A stretch of 64,000 nucleotides of DNA from OLB16 sp964422415 (lineage in GTDB: Bacteria; Hinthialibacterota; Hinthialibacteria; OLB16), in the NCBI GenBank assembly GCA_964422415.1, contig CAYRBI010000002.1:1-64000 (forward strand), read 5' to 3'. This document shows positions 24,988 through 33,487 of the stretch, one piece after another. The first letter of the stretch is position 1, and each line of letters starts with the position of its first letter. The position numbers and the translations under genes are program-made. The notes beneath the pieces are model-generated. The model did no database searches. It was not told the origin of the DNA and saw only the letters and a list, made by a program, of their open reading frames with translations.

Positions 24988-25496
24988 GATTTCCTCCGTA
25001 TTAAAAAAATGAAAATGGCTGATGGGATTACGCGCGGGAACGCTGGCTCCCACCGCCACTCTCTCCGGTCCGAATGGTTGTCTTTGAATCTACACGGGTC
25101 ATGGGATGGTGACAAGGGACGTTTTTCGCTGGTATCACCGGAGCGGAATAAAAGTTACCCACCCATGAGTATCACTTGCCTCCCCTGGATCAAAAGAGAT
25201 GTGCAATATAACGTTTCTAATCGTATACGTACATTACATGAATACTCCATGTAGGATATCCACAGATGGTCGTTTTTCGCTGATGTACAATAAAATGAGG
25301 TGGTTACGGGAGTGTCTTCTCACTGGCACGCCTTATGCTCGAGAAAATGGAGGGTAAATCCCTTAATAAGGGTTCTTGGAAGATCGTTACAGTTCGCGGA
25401 GAGTGTCTGTGTCCCTTCCATGTGGGGATCATTCCACGCTCCGGGTTCACTCCAGAGAACCAGACGAAGCACGCAGAAGTTTGGAGGTAGCTCGCC
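24988..25496. other. Non-coding gap upstream of the primase-helicase-like gene
   Basis: About 510 bases with no credible gene. Seen in it: a direct repeat CGTTTTTCGCTG at 25120-25131 and 25271-25282; TACATG/CATGTA half-sites at 25235-25253; and ATATCCACA at 25256-25264, one base from the DnaA-box consensus TTATCCACA. The stretch around 25195-25300 is AT-rich compared with its surroundings. A good GGAGG ribosome site precedes the ATG at 25497. Confidence 0.45.
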
Positions 25497-27653
25497 ATGT
25501 CTTGGATGCCAAATCCTTTCCGGACTAAAACTAAGAAGATCCCCTTTGGGCACTTTAAGTTCCCCCCGCCGAACTTGGAGACCTCGCTGGAGAGTTATGC
25601 GCGTTTCGTTTTCGCGCGGGTGGCTTTTGTGAAGGGAACTCCCTGCGCGCTACTGAAAAACAACCGCTTCATTCCCAAGGGTGGCCTGACCCTCCTGCAT
25701 GTGCGTCAACATGTGGAGCGTGAGGGAGTTCTCGGTGTTTCTCTTGAGCGTGAGGCAACTGGACAAACGAAGTCGGTCTGTACCATCTTCACAAATCCTT
25801 TGGTGATTGAGGCTCTCGGTCAGGGATGCCGTCTCTTAACCACGATGATCCAGGATGGCATACAGGGGGTGGTCGAACTTTGTCCCAACCAACGCGTACG
25901 AGTCTGGGCCTTCTTCGATGAACCCCAGCCAGTGACCGAGGCTGTGGAACGGATCAAAAACCTTAAGAAACGGGCATTCATTTCTAGTGAAGCCACTTTC
26001 CTACCCGAGCCCGGCGGTACTCAAACCTATTTGGAGCTCCCTCCTTATCCGGACCCAGACACGGGTCACTGGTCCTTGGTGATGCCACTGGAGAAAGCCG
26101 AGCAACTCCTGGAGGATCTTGATTATCCAGCGAGTCCCACGGATTGGGATAACCTGCTCGGGGATTTCCAGCCAGAGATCCATACGCCTGGAGAGCGGGC
26201 GGGCATCCTGGAGGTACTTGGTTCTCCCATCGAGTTGGATAGATCCACCCTCTTCGCTGAGGTCAACCTTGAATCCGGGAATAAACCTGAGACCGAATCA
26301 GATAGTCAGGTGGCCACACCCGTTCCGGGTGGTTCCAATGTGGTTTATATCTCACGCACAGCCGAAGCCGAGGTAAACACCCTACAAGAGGAGGCCCAAG
26401 CGGCTCTCCTCAACAACTCCTCAACAGTATCTCCCACCGAGGAAGATTTCCCAATCACCAAAGAAACCGGCACCATTCAGATGGCGGAGATCGAGACAGT
26501 CTCCCAGGGTGAGGTGGAGGCACATCCTAACATCCAGGAGACTGGAAGCTCCACAAAGGTTTACAATCTGACACCCCTTTCCACGGCGGTGCCAGCCATT
26601 ATCGGGCAGCTACTCAATCCTACTCGAATCACCATACCCTCGCCGAGTACCTCCTTGAACGAAGTCTTGAATGGCGGCTGGACCATTCAAAGGGTCTATC
26701 TCGTCGCGGGTGGATCGGGAGAAGGGAAAACGACCTTCTGTGCTTGGGCGGCGGATTATGCGGCCAGCCATCATGTACCCGTGGTCTTCGTTTCCTTCCA
26801 AGCTCCGAAAGAGTTACTTTCGATCTATGCCTTGGCGCGGAACGCTAAGATCGATTCCGCCTTGATTGAAAGTGGTTTGTGCAAGGGAACGAAGTCACGT
26901 AACGAGGAACTGCGTAAAATCCTCATGAACGCGGGGCGTAAATACTTCCGTACAGGCGACTTTCTGCATGTTTTCGAAGCCGATACTGACACCACCATGG
27001 CGGATATCCGTGAGGCGGTGGCGGCCACGCGGCGCCACTTTGGGCTGGAGGAGGGCGATCCAGTCATCGTGGTCATCGATTCGATCCGTGAAATCCGTAT
27101 GGATTTTGATAAAGAGGGGAAGCACAGAATCGGACGCAGCCGTACCTCGCAAATCATGCTGCAGATGAAGGAGATCGCACAGACACAGAATGCGGCCATC
27201 CTGGTGACCATGGACACCCCCCCCGGAGGGGCCATGCGGACCGCCACGGGAAACATGGAACAGAGCGATTTCGAAACCGCGAGTGGACTAGCGGACACCT
27301 GCTTTATCTTGGATAGCCGGGTGCTCCTGAATGACCTCCCAGCCGATGAAACCAGTCTACGCCGGCGGAATTCATCACGTCTTCAAGATCCCCTCGACCG
27401 GGTTCTTGACCAGTTTGGGCAACAACCGGTCTTGGCCAAGCGCCTTCAGTCTGTCCGCAAGGATTATCCGCTCGATGAAAACTCAGCGGCGACATATGCC
27501 CGGTTGTGGACCTTTAAGAATCGCGGCGGGCGGACCGATATCCAGCCCATCTTCCGTTATCATAAAGCCTTCCACGACTTCGAACCGATCTCAATCGAGG
27601 CGGTGTCCACAACCGATCAGGTGGAAGAGGGTGAAAATCCGCTCCCAGACTAA
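25497..27653 (+). CDS. Degenerate AEP primase-like domain fused to a DnaB/KaiC-type ATPase
   Basis: A 718-aa protein. The C-terminal part (about 380-640) is a RecA-fold ATPase of the DnaB/KaiC type: STSLNEVLNGGW, Walker A GGSGEGKTTF (Lys411), PVVFVSFQAPKELL, Walker B VIVVIDSIREI (523-533) and AILVTMDTPPGG. The N-terminal 240 residues resemble the primase domain of TOTE-type archaeo-eukaryotic primases in block order: FIPKGGLTLLHVRQHV, VLGVSLER, GIQGVVELCPNQRVRVWAFFDEPQPV, YLELPPYP. Where active enzymes have a DxD pair there is IFTNP, and the SGxGxHVW histidine is Arg, so primase activity looks lost. Residues 240-370 are an acidic low-complexity linker. Function unknown; DNA replication or repair is possible. 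The sigma-54 regulator follows 86 bases downstream. Confidence 0.7.
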   Translation: MSWMPNPFRTKTKKIPFGHFKFPPPNLETSLESYARFVFARVAFVKGTPCALLKNNRFIPKGGLTLLHVRQHVEREGVLGVSLEREATGQTKSVCTIFTNPLVIEALGQGCRLLTTMIQDGIQGVVELCPNQRVRVWAFFDEPQPVTEAVERIKNLKKRAFISSEATFLPEPGGTQTYLELPPYPDPDTGHWSLVMPLEKAEQLLEDLDYPASPTDWDNLLGDFQPEIHTPGERAGILEVLGSPIELDRSTLFAEVNLESGNKPETESDSQVATPVPGGSNVVYISRTAEAEVNTLQEEAQAALLNNSSTVSPTEEDFPITKETGTIQMAEIETVSQGEVEAHPNIQETGSSTKVYNLTPLSTAVPAIIGQLLNPTRITIPSPSTSLNEVLNGGWTIQRVYLVAGGSGEGKTTFCAWAADYAASHHVPVVFVSFQAPKELLSIYALARNAKIDSALIESGLCKGTKSRNEELRKILMNAGRKYFRTGDFLHVFEADTDTTMADIREAVAATRRHFGLEEGDPVIVVIDSIREIRMDFDKEGKHRIGRSRTSQIMLQMKEIAQTQNAAILVTMDTPPGGAMRTATGNMEQSDFETASGLADTCFILDSRVLLNDLPADETSLRRRNSSRLQDPLDRVLDQFGQQPVLAKRLQSVRKDYPLDENSAATYARLWTFKNRGGRTDIQPIFRYHKAFHDFEPISIEAVSTTDQVEEGENPLPD

Positions 27654-27739
27654 CTGGCTGATTTCAACCACAGCCCCCTTGCCCCGTGAACTTGTTCCCC
27701 TAGAATGAGTGTGAAAGGCTCATTTCTCAGGTGGAATCC

Positions 27740-29218
27740 ATGATCACGGTCCCTCTTGATCCCCTTCCAGCCGGGAAGGTGACCAAATCACTTTCTCTCC
27801 ATGATCTCGTGGAAAATGCCATCGATGGCATCTTCATCATTGATCGCAATCGTCGTTTGGTTGAATTCAACCGGGCCTGTGAACAGATGACTGGCTACGC
27901 ACGGGAGGAGGTCATTGGCAAGAATGTCTTCTGCGCGCGCGCCATCCAATGCCAGAACGCGGCACGGGAGTCGATGGCGGGAACCCTCTGCCCCAGCCTG
28001 ACCGTGTTCCAATCCGATCTGAGCCGTCAATCCGAACGGATGCGGGCGGTGGCGCGGGATGGTTCGGAGAAATGGGTGGAGACCCATTACACCCCGATCT
28101 ATGACAAGGATGGCAAGGTCGAATATGTCCTTGGCATCATCCGTGACATCACTCCACAGGTGATCCTTGAGGAGGAACATGTCCGCCTTGGAGAAGAACT
28201 GGTCAATTACCGTCAGGAGATCGAGAGCCGTTATGACTTCGGGAAGTTGCTTGGCAACAGCAAACCGATGCTCCAGGCGCTCGAATTGGCGGGCGGTGTG
28301 GCAGGCACCAACACCACTGTCCTCATAACAGGCGAGAGCGGCACCGGGAAGGAGCTTCTCGCCCGTGCGATTCACTTCAACAGCGCGCGTAAGGGGGGAC
28401 CGCTGGTGGCGGTTAACTGCGCTGCCTTCCCCGAGCAGCTCCTGGAAAGCGAGCTCTTTGGCTATGACCGTGGGGCCTTCACCGGGGCTGACCGTACCAA
28501 GCCAGGGCGCTTTGAACTAGCCCATGGCGGCACCCTGTTTCTCGATGAAATCGCCGAAACCAGCCTCACGACCCAGGCCAAGCTCCTACGTGTGATCCAG
28601 GAACGCGAGGTGGAACACCTGGGTGGTACGAGACCCATCCCGGTAGATGTCCGCATTATCACCGCCACCAACCGGAGCTTGGAGGAGATGGTGCGCGAGG
28701 GGCAATTCCGCCAGGATCTGTACTACCGGATCAGCGTCTTTCCCATCCATCTCCCCGCCCTGCGCGAACGCAAGCAGGACATCCTCCCGCTGGCGGGCCA
28801 CTTCCTTGAAAGGTTCGCCATGGAGACCGGTAAAAAAGTGCCCGGCATTAGCCGTGAGGCACGTAAGCTCCTGCTCGAACACCATTGGGATGGAAATGTC
28901 CGTGAGCTCCAGAATGTCATCGAGCGTGCGGTGATCCTTTGCCGTGGAGACTTGATCACCTCGGCGCACCTTCCCATCGGGTCAAGTCCCGGCACCAAAA
29001 CCCCTGTTCTGCGTGAACAGTTCCAGGGCGGAGTGTTGCTGCCGGAGGAGGGAGTAAATTTAGAGGAAGTGGAGAAGTCCTTGCTCCACCAAGCCCTCAC
29101 ACGGGCGTATAACAACAAAACCCGGGCGGCCAACCTACTGGGTTTGACCCGTTCAACCCTCCGATACCGCCTCCAGAAGTTTGGCTTGGATGAGGCTGAG
29201 ACCAACCAGAATGGTTGA
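27740..29218 (+). CDS. Sigma-54-dependent regulator with Cys-bearing PAS domain
   Basis: A 492-aa bacterial enhancer-binding protein. A PAS domain (about 20-135; AIDGIFIIDRNRRLVEFNRACEQMTGY) carries a cysteine group in NVFCARAIQCQN and GTLCPS, a pattern seen in redox- or iron-sulfur-sensing PAS domains. The AAA+ domain has Walker A GESGTGKE, the sigma-54 contact loop GAFTGA at 245-250, and Walker B TLFLDEIAE. The end is a Fis-type helix-turn-helix (about 450-485; KTRAANLLGLTRSTLRYRLQ). ATG 27740 has AGGTGG just upstream; a GTG at 27731 is also in frame. A candidate sigma-54 promoter for the Isc genes follows, which suggests but does not prove the target. Confidence 0.93.
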   Translation: MITVPLDPLPAGKVTKSLSLHDLVENAIDGIFIIDRNRRLVEFNRACEQMTGYAREEVIGKNVFCARAIQCQNAARESMAGTLCPSLTVFQSDLSRQSERMRAVARDGSEKWVETHYTPIYDKDGKVEYVLGIIRDITPQVILEEEHVRLGEELVNYRQEIESRYDFGKLLGNSKPMLQALELAGGVAGTNTTVLITGESGTGKELLARAIHFNSARKGGPLVAVNCAAFPEQLLESELFGYDRGAFTGADRTKPGRFELAHGGTLFLDEIAETSLTTQAKLLRVIQEREVEHLGGTRPIPVDVRIITATNRSLEEMVREGQFRQDLYYRISVFPIHLPALRERKQDILPLAGHFLERFAMETGKKVPGISREARKLLLEHHWDGNVRELQNVIERAVILCRGDLITSAHLPIGSSPGTKTPVLREQFQGGVLLPEEGVNLEEVEKSLLHQALTRAYNNKTRAANLLGLTRSTLRYRLQKFGLDEAETNQNG

Positions 29219-29338
29219 TATCAACCACCCCAAAGACCGAAAAAGGTACCTCGTTTGAGAGGCATCGATCCTCCTGAATGAACACAACCTCCATTGAATA
29301 TAGGGTTTAGAATGCGTGAGGCCGATAAAATCCGGGGT

Positions 29339-29354
29339 TGGCTTGTATTCTGCT
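29339..29354 (+). promoter_or_regulatory. Candidate sigma-54 promoter upstream of the Isc genes
   Basis: TGGCTTGTATTCTGCT has the invariant GG and GC ten bases apart (GG 29340-29341, GC 29352-29353), close to the consensus TGGCAC-N5-TTGC with three mismatches. It lies between the sigma-54 activator and the small NHLP-like gene and reads toward the Isc genes. The start would be near 29366, about 240 bases upstream of the first gene, across the repeat block. Confidence 0.4.
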
Positions 29355-29409
29355 ATTGAGATGGATGAAGCAAGCCACTAGAACTTTTTCCTGTTGGCTG
29401 TTGCGAGAT

Positions 29410-29574
29410 CCCCCCAACCCTCCCCCACAAGGGGGAAGGGGGCAGAGCACACGCTAAAGCGTGAACTCCAAACAACTCCCTCCCCCACTAGGGGAGAAGG
29501 GGAGCACGCTAAAGCGTGAACAACATACAACTCCCTCCCCCCTGGCGGGGGAGGGTTGGGGGGGAAAGCGTAAT
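29410..29574. repeat. Composite C/G-tract and CACGCTAAAGCGTG repeat block
   Basis: Alternating modules: C/G-tract palindromes (CCCTCCCCCACAAGGGGG type, about 29411-29442, 29475-29502, 29530-29573) separated by CACGCTAAAGCGTG palindromes at 29450-29463 and 29505-29518, each followed by a GAAC-rich tail. It fills most of the leader of the Isc genes. Reading frames through it give peptides such as PSPLAGEGWGG, well known as translated repeats rather than proteins. A sister block lies at 36223-36332. Confidence 0.75.
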
Positions 29575-29604
29575 TCCCAACAAGAAAAGAAACGAGCAAT
29601 ACCC

Positions 29605-29925
29605 GTGAGCCAGGAATCAGTCGAAATCCTATTAGGCAAAATCATCACCGATGATGAAACCCGGGCTAGGTTCTTCCGCGCGCCGGAGGAAACCTGCCAG
29701 CAGTTGGGATTAGCCCTGACCGAGGTGGAGATGGCGGCATTAAGACGTATTCCCAGCCATGCGGTCCGTCAATTCACCATGAGTCTGGATCCACGCATTG
29801 TGCGGGCTGTACTCGGCAACCGGAAGGACAGTCTCTCCCGGGATCTAGAGACGCGGCTTCATTCAAATAAGTCCTCGGAAGATCTGGCTGGACGGAAGGT
29901 TGAACTGGTATCAACAGACATATAA
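29605..29925 (+). CDS. Small NHLP/Os1348-clan-like protein
   Basis: A 106-aa helical protein. Residues 1-45 (SVEILLGKIITDDETRARFF, APEETCQQLGLALTEVEMAAL) match the pattern of the Os1348/Franean1_4349 NHLP-clan proteins, which are related to nitrile-hydratase alpha chains and Nif11-type leader peptides. No Gly-Gly cleavage site or clear core peptide follows; the C-terminus is charged. I chose GTG 29605 because everything upstream in the frame is repeat translation; its ribosome site is weak. It ends 10 bases before iscS, so it is probably co-transcribed with the Isc genes. A role with iron-sulfur assembly or a modified-peptide pathway is only a suggestion. Confidence 0.6.
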   Translation: MSQESVEILLGKIITDDETRARFFRAPEETCQQLGLALTEVEMAALRRIPSHAVRQFTMSLDPRIVRAVLGNRKDSLSRDLETRLHSNKSSEDLAGRKVELVSTDI

Positions 29926-29935
29926 GGAGAGAGAA

Positions 29936-31168
29936 ATGGGTCAACAACAAGCTAAGGATAAGGTCATCTACATGGACTATCACGCCACCACTCCAGTGGA
30001 TTCCCGCGTGCTGGCCGAGATGCTCCCGACCTTTAGTGTCACCTTTGGTAACGCGGCCAGCCGCAATCATGCCTATGGCTGGGAGGCTGAGAAAATGGTC
30101 GACCAGGCCCGCGAGCAGATCGCCCAGCTGATCAACTGCACTAGCAAGGAGATCGTGTTCACCAGCGGAGCCACGGAATCCAATAACCTCGCCATCAAGG
30201 GTGTGGCTGGGATGTACCGGGAAAAGGGCAACCACCTCATCACGGTGGTGACCGAGCACAAGGCGGTCCTGGATCCTTGCAAGCACCTGGAGTCGGAGGG
30301 ATTCGAGGTCACCTGGCTGCCGGTGAAACGCGATGGGTTGATTGATCTGGACCAGCTCGCGGCTGCCATGAACGATAAAACCATCCTGGTCTCGATCATG
30401 GCCGCCAATAACGAGATTGGTGTGCTTCAGCCCATCGACCAGATCGGTCTGATGTGCAAGGAGAGAGAGATTCTCTTTCACACCGACGCAACCCAGGCAG
30501 CAGGGAAGATCCCACTGGATGTACAGGCGATGGGGATCGATCTGCTCTCACTCTCCGGGCACAAGATCTATGGCCCCAAGGGAGTTGGCGCTCTCTATGT
30601 CCGGCGAAAAAATCCCCGTGTGCGGTTGACTTGCCAGATGGATGGTGGTGGCCATGAGCGCGGGATGCGGAGCGGTACCTTGAATGTGTCCGGGATTGTC
30701 GGTTTGGGGAAGGCCTGCGAGATCGCCCGCGAGGAGATGGATGCGGAGGTCGCGCATCTGACTTATCTGCGGGACCGGCTGAAGGACCGTCTCCTCTGCG
30801 AACTCAATGAGGTCTATATCAATGGCAGCCTGGAACACCGCCTGCCGGGAAATCTGAATATCAGCTTCGCGTATGTGGAGGGCGAGTCCCTGCTCATGGG
30901 CATCAACGATGTGGCGGTCTCCTCGGGTTCGGCGTGCACCTCGGCCTCGCTGGAGCCCTCGTATGTGCTACGGGCGCTGGGGGTGGGAGATGAGCTCGCG
31001 CATTCCTCGATCCGCTTCGGGCTGGGACGTTTCAACACCGAGGATGAGGTCGACTATGTCGCTGACAAGCTCATTACGGTGGTGCACCGCCTGCGCGAGT
31101 TGTCACCGCTCTACGAAATGGCGCGGGAGGGGATCAATCCCTCCCAGGTGGACTGGACGCACAACTAA
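29936..31168 (+). CDS. iscS: Cysteine desulfurase IscS/NifS
   Basis: A 410-aa PLP enzyme that takes sulfur from cysteine for iron-sulfur cluster assembly. The PLP lysine is in SLSGHKIYGPKG, the active-site cysteine in SSGSACTSAS near residue 330, and FTSGATESNNLAIKG and HTDATQAAGKIP are group markers. The long catalytic loop and IscU next door make it an IscS/NifS (group I) type. The start at 29936 follows AAGGAGAGAG. iscU follows after 57 bases and iscA after a further 38. Confidence 0.96.
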   Translation: MGQQQAKDKVIYMDYHATTPVDSRVLAEMLPTFSVTFGNAASRNHAYGWEAEKMVDQAREQIAQLINCTSKEIVFTSGATESNNLAIKGVAGMYREKGNHLITVVTEHKAVLDPCKHLESEGFEVTWLPVKRDGLIDLDQLAAAMNDKTILVSIMAANNEIGVLQPIDQIGLMCKEREILFHTDATQAAGKIPLDVQAMGIDLLSLSGHKIYGPKGVGALYVRRKNPRVRLTCQMDGGGHERGMRSGTLNVSGIVGLGKACEIAREEMDAEVAHLTYLRDRLKDRLLCELNEVYINGSLEHRLPGNLNISFAYVEGESLLMGINDVAVSSGSACTSASLEPSYVLRALGVGDELAHSSIRFGLGRFNTEDEVDYVADKLITVVHRLRELSPLYEMAREGINPSQVDWTHN

Positions 31169-31225
31169 GATCAACTGGTCAGCAAGGTATCCGGCTGCTA
31201 GAATTACTTGGTAAGGAGCCAGAAG

Positions 31226-31645
31226 ATGGCGTATTCAGAAAAAGTGATTGATCATTACGAGCACCCCCGCAATGTGGGGGCACTCGATAAATCCGACCCG
31301 AATGTAGGCACCGGTGTGGTCGGCGCCCCCGAGTGTGGCGATGTGATGAAGTTGCAGGTGAAAGTGAACCCCGAAACAGGAATCATCGAGGATGCCAAGT
31401 TCAAGACCTTTGGCTGCGGCTCAGCGATCGCCTCCTCCTCGCTGGCCACTGAGATGCTCAAGGGCATGACGGTGGATGAGGCCATGGACATCAAGAACAT
31501 GCGGATCGTGGAGGAACTCTCCCTGCCACCGATCAAGATCCACTGCTCAGTGCTCGCCGAGGATGCCATCAAGAGCGCGCTTGCTGATTACAAAAAGAAA
31601 CGAGCCACCCAAGAGGTGGCGGAACCAGCTGGAGTAACGGCATAA
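31226..31645 (+). CDS. iscU: Iron-sulfur cluster scaffold IscU
   Basis: A 139-aa scaffold on which new Fe-S clusters are built. All three ligand cysteines are visible: GAPECGDVMKL near residue 38, FKTFGCGSAIASSS, and KIHCSVLAEDAIKSA. The LPPIKIHC motif (Hsc70-binding in E. coli) is kept, although no hscA or hscB gene lies here. A short Ala/Val tail follows the standard end. The start at 31226 follows AAGGAG. Confidence 0.96.
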   Translation: MAYSEKVIDHYEHPRNVGALDKSDPNVGTGVVGAPECGDVMKLQVKVNPETGIIEDAKFKTFGCGSAIASSSLATEMLKGMTVDEAMDIKNMRIVEELSLPPIKIHCSVLAEDAIKSALADYKKKRATQEVAEPAGVTA

Positions 31646-31683
31646 AGCCGTATAAAGACATACGAAACCAGGGCGGAAAAACG

Positions 31684-32007
31684 ATGAGCATACATATCAG
31701 TGAAATGGCTGCCACCGAAGTCAAACGTTTGATCCAGCAGGAGAAACTCGATGGCTATGTCCTGCGCGTGGGAGTTCAGGGAGGTGGTTGTGCGGGTCTC
31801 TCCTATACCCTGGGCTTTGACAAGAATGTGGATGACACCGATTCTGTCTTCGAGGAGCATGGCATCAAGATTGTCTGCGACAACAAGAGCGGGTTGTATC
31901 TGATGGGCGCTACTCTCGATTATGTCAAAGACTTAATGGGCGGCGGATTCAAGTTCATCAACCCGAACTCCAAGTCCACCTGCGGCTGCGGCAGCTCCTT
32001 CGCCTGA
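31684..32007 (+). CDS. iscA: A-type iron-sulfur carrier IscA/ErpA/HesB
   Basis: A 107-aa HesB/IscA-family carrier that passes clusters or iron to target proteins. The three ligand cysteines are in GGGCAGLSY and CGCGSSFA at the C-terminus, and LDYVKDLMGGGFKFINPNSKSTC is typical. It closes the short operon iscS-iscU-iscA, which has no ferredoxin, chaperone or IscR gene; a terminator follows at 32063. Confidence 0.95.
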   Translation: MSIHISEMAATEVKRLIQQEKLDGYVLRVGVQGGGCAGLSYTLGFDKNVDDTDSVFEEHGIKIVCDNKSGLYLMGATLDYVKDLMGGGFKFINPNSKSTCGCGSSFA

Positions 32008-32062
32008 CATCGGGGGACGAAGGACCGGCGCCCTGATGGGAACCGGCATTGGAAGGTCAAAC

Positions 32063-32109
32063 TCCCCTCGACCCACTCCCCTTTGAGTGGGGCCGGGGGG
32101 TTTGTTTTA
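32063..32109 (+). terminator. Rho-independent terminator after iscA
   Basis: CCCACTC (32072-32078) pairs with GAGTGGG (32085-32091) around a 6-base loop, extended by CCCCTCG/CCGGGGG flanks, and is followed by TTTGTTTTAT. It lies about 55 bases after the iscA stop. The rest of the gap to ddl holds nothing else recognised. Confidence 0.7.
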
Positions 32110-32337
32110 TTGGGGAAAGCGAGCCTCTCCTGTGAATGTTCCGCTACTCAGGCCGGGAGAAGACAGGGAACACCCTGGATTTCCATTTTCATCCAGACTG
32201 TACCAGCGGGATCAATCTTGTTCGTTCCTCCCAGATTGGGCTATCATTAGGTTTACACGGAATCTTGGGGAGCACCGGCATGGGGAGGTGGCCAGAGAGA
32301 TTGTGGTACCGTGAGTGAGCTCATTGGGGAGAGAAAA

Positions 32338-33420
32338 ATGTATAAGGAACGCATTCGCATCGGGATACTGATGGGCGGTCCCTCAACTGAACGGGATGTG
32401 TCTTTGGCTTCGGGCTGTCATGTGGTTGAAATCCTGGACCGGAGCCGTTATGAGATTCATCCCATCGAGATTGGCGAGGACCGGAAGTGGTACCTCCACC
32501 ATATCGATTCGCCCCTGCTCGCGCCGGGACGGACCATCGGGAGAGAGGTGGCTCTTGACCGGGGATACACTCCGCCCTCAACCACTTACTCGGAGCTGGT
32601 CACCGCCCGCGTGTTAAAGGGGCGGGTGGATGTGCTATTCCCGGTCCTGCATGGCGCTGGGGGAGAGGATGGGACCATCCAGGGGTATCTCGAAATGATG
32701 GATATCCCCTATGTTGGCTGCGGTGTCCTGGCCAGCGCGCTTACCATGGACAAAGCCCGCTGCAAGGTTTTTCTGCGGGCCATGGGCTTACCCACCCCCG
32801 ATTGGACTTTCTTCTCACGCTCTGACTGGGAGACCCGTGGCGAAGATCTGTGCGATTACCTGCTCGAATCCTTCCCCAATGGGATGGTAGTGAAACCTAA
32901 TTGCCAAGGTTCCAGTGTGGGGATGTCCCTGTTCGATCCGGGAGAAGATCCCAATCCCGCAATTCAACAGGCGCTCCAATTGGGATTTGAGGTCCTGGTG
33001 GAGAACCGCATCACCGGGCGTGAATTCACTTGCGGAGTGGTCGGCAAGGAGACCGCCGAGGCTTTGCCAGTGACCGAGATCAAGACCCGGACCGGCTTCT
33101 TCGATTATGAGTCCAAGTACCAGCCTGGTGGCGCCGAGGAAATTACCCCCGCCGAGATCGACGAGGAACTCGCGCGTGAAATCCAAACCCTGGCTCTCCG
33201 CGCACATCGTGCCTGTGGTTGCGCGGGGATCACGCGCACTGACTTCTTGCTGGATGATGGCAAGCCGGTCATCCTGGAGATCAACACGATCCCCGGCATG
33301 ACACGCATGAGCCTGATACCCAGGGCCTGCGAAGCAGCGGGTCTCGACTTCGAGGCCATCCTGGACCGGGTCATCGGCGAGGCGCTCTTCAAGGAGCAAG
33401 TGTTGACTGTGGCGCAGTAG
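32338..33420 (+). CDS. ddl: D-alanine--D-alanine ligase
   Basis: A 360-aa ATP-grasp enzyme making D-Ala-D-Ala for peptidoglycan. The N-terminus IGILMGGPSTERDVSLASG is the family signature; VLFPVLHGAGGEDGTIQGYLEM, VVKPNCQGSSVGMSLF and the metal site TDFLLDDGKPVILEINTIPGMT follow. ATG 32338 has GGGGAGAG upstream; a GTG at 32311 is also in frame. It stands away from other cell-wall genes. Confidence 0.95.
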   Translation: MYKERIRIGILMGGPSTERDVSLASGCHVVEILDRSRYEIHPIEIGEDRKWYLHHIDSPLLAPGRTIGREVALDRGYTPPSTTYSELVTARVLKGRVDVLFPVLHGAGGEDGTIQGYLEMMDIPYVGCGVLASALTMDKARCKVFLRAMGLPTPDWTFFSRSDWETRGEDLCDYLLESFPNGMVVKPNCQGSSVGMSLFDPGEDPNPAIQQALQLGFEVLVENRITGREFTCGVVGKETAEALPVTEIKTRTGFFDYESKYQPGGAEEITPAEIDEELAREIQTLALRAHRACGCAGITRTDFLLDDGKPVILEINTIPGMTRMSLIPRACEAAGLDFEAILDRVIGEALFKEQVLTVAQ

Positions 33421-33487
33421 GGGATCAGAGAAGAATTACGCGCCAGCGGTCCAACCCTCCCCCTTGACAGGAGAGGGAATCATTCTA

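Noticed and set aside
25497..27653. Simple annotation as replicative helicase DnaB
   Set aside because: The N-terminus is not the DnaB N-terminal domain and the ATPase is divergent; a housekeeping DnaB is normally encoded elsewhere.
29454..29648. Minus-strand small proteins in the repeat block
   Set aside because: Their PSPLAGEGW-type sequence is translation of dispersed repeats.
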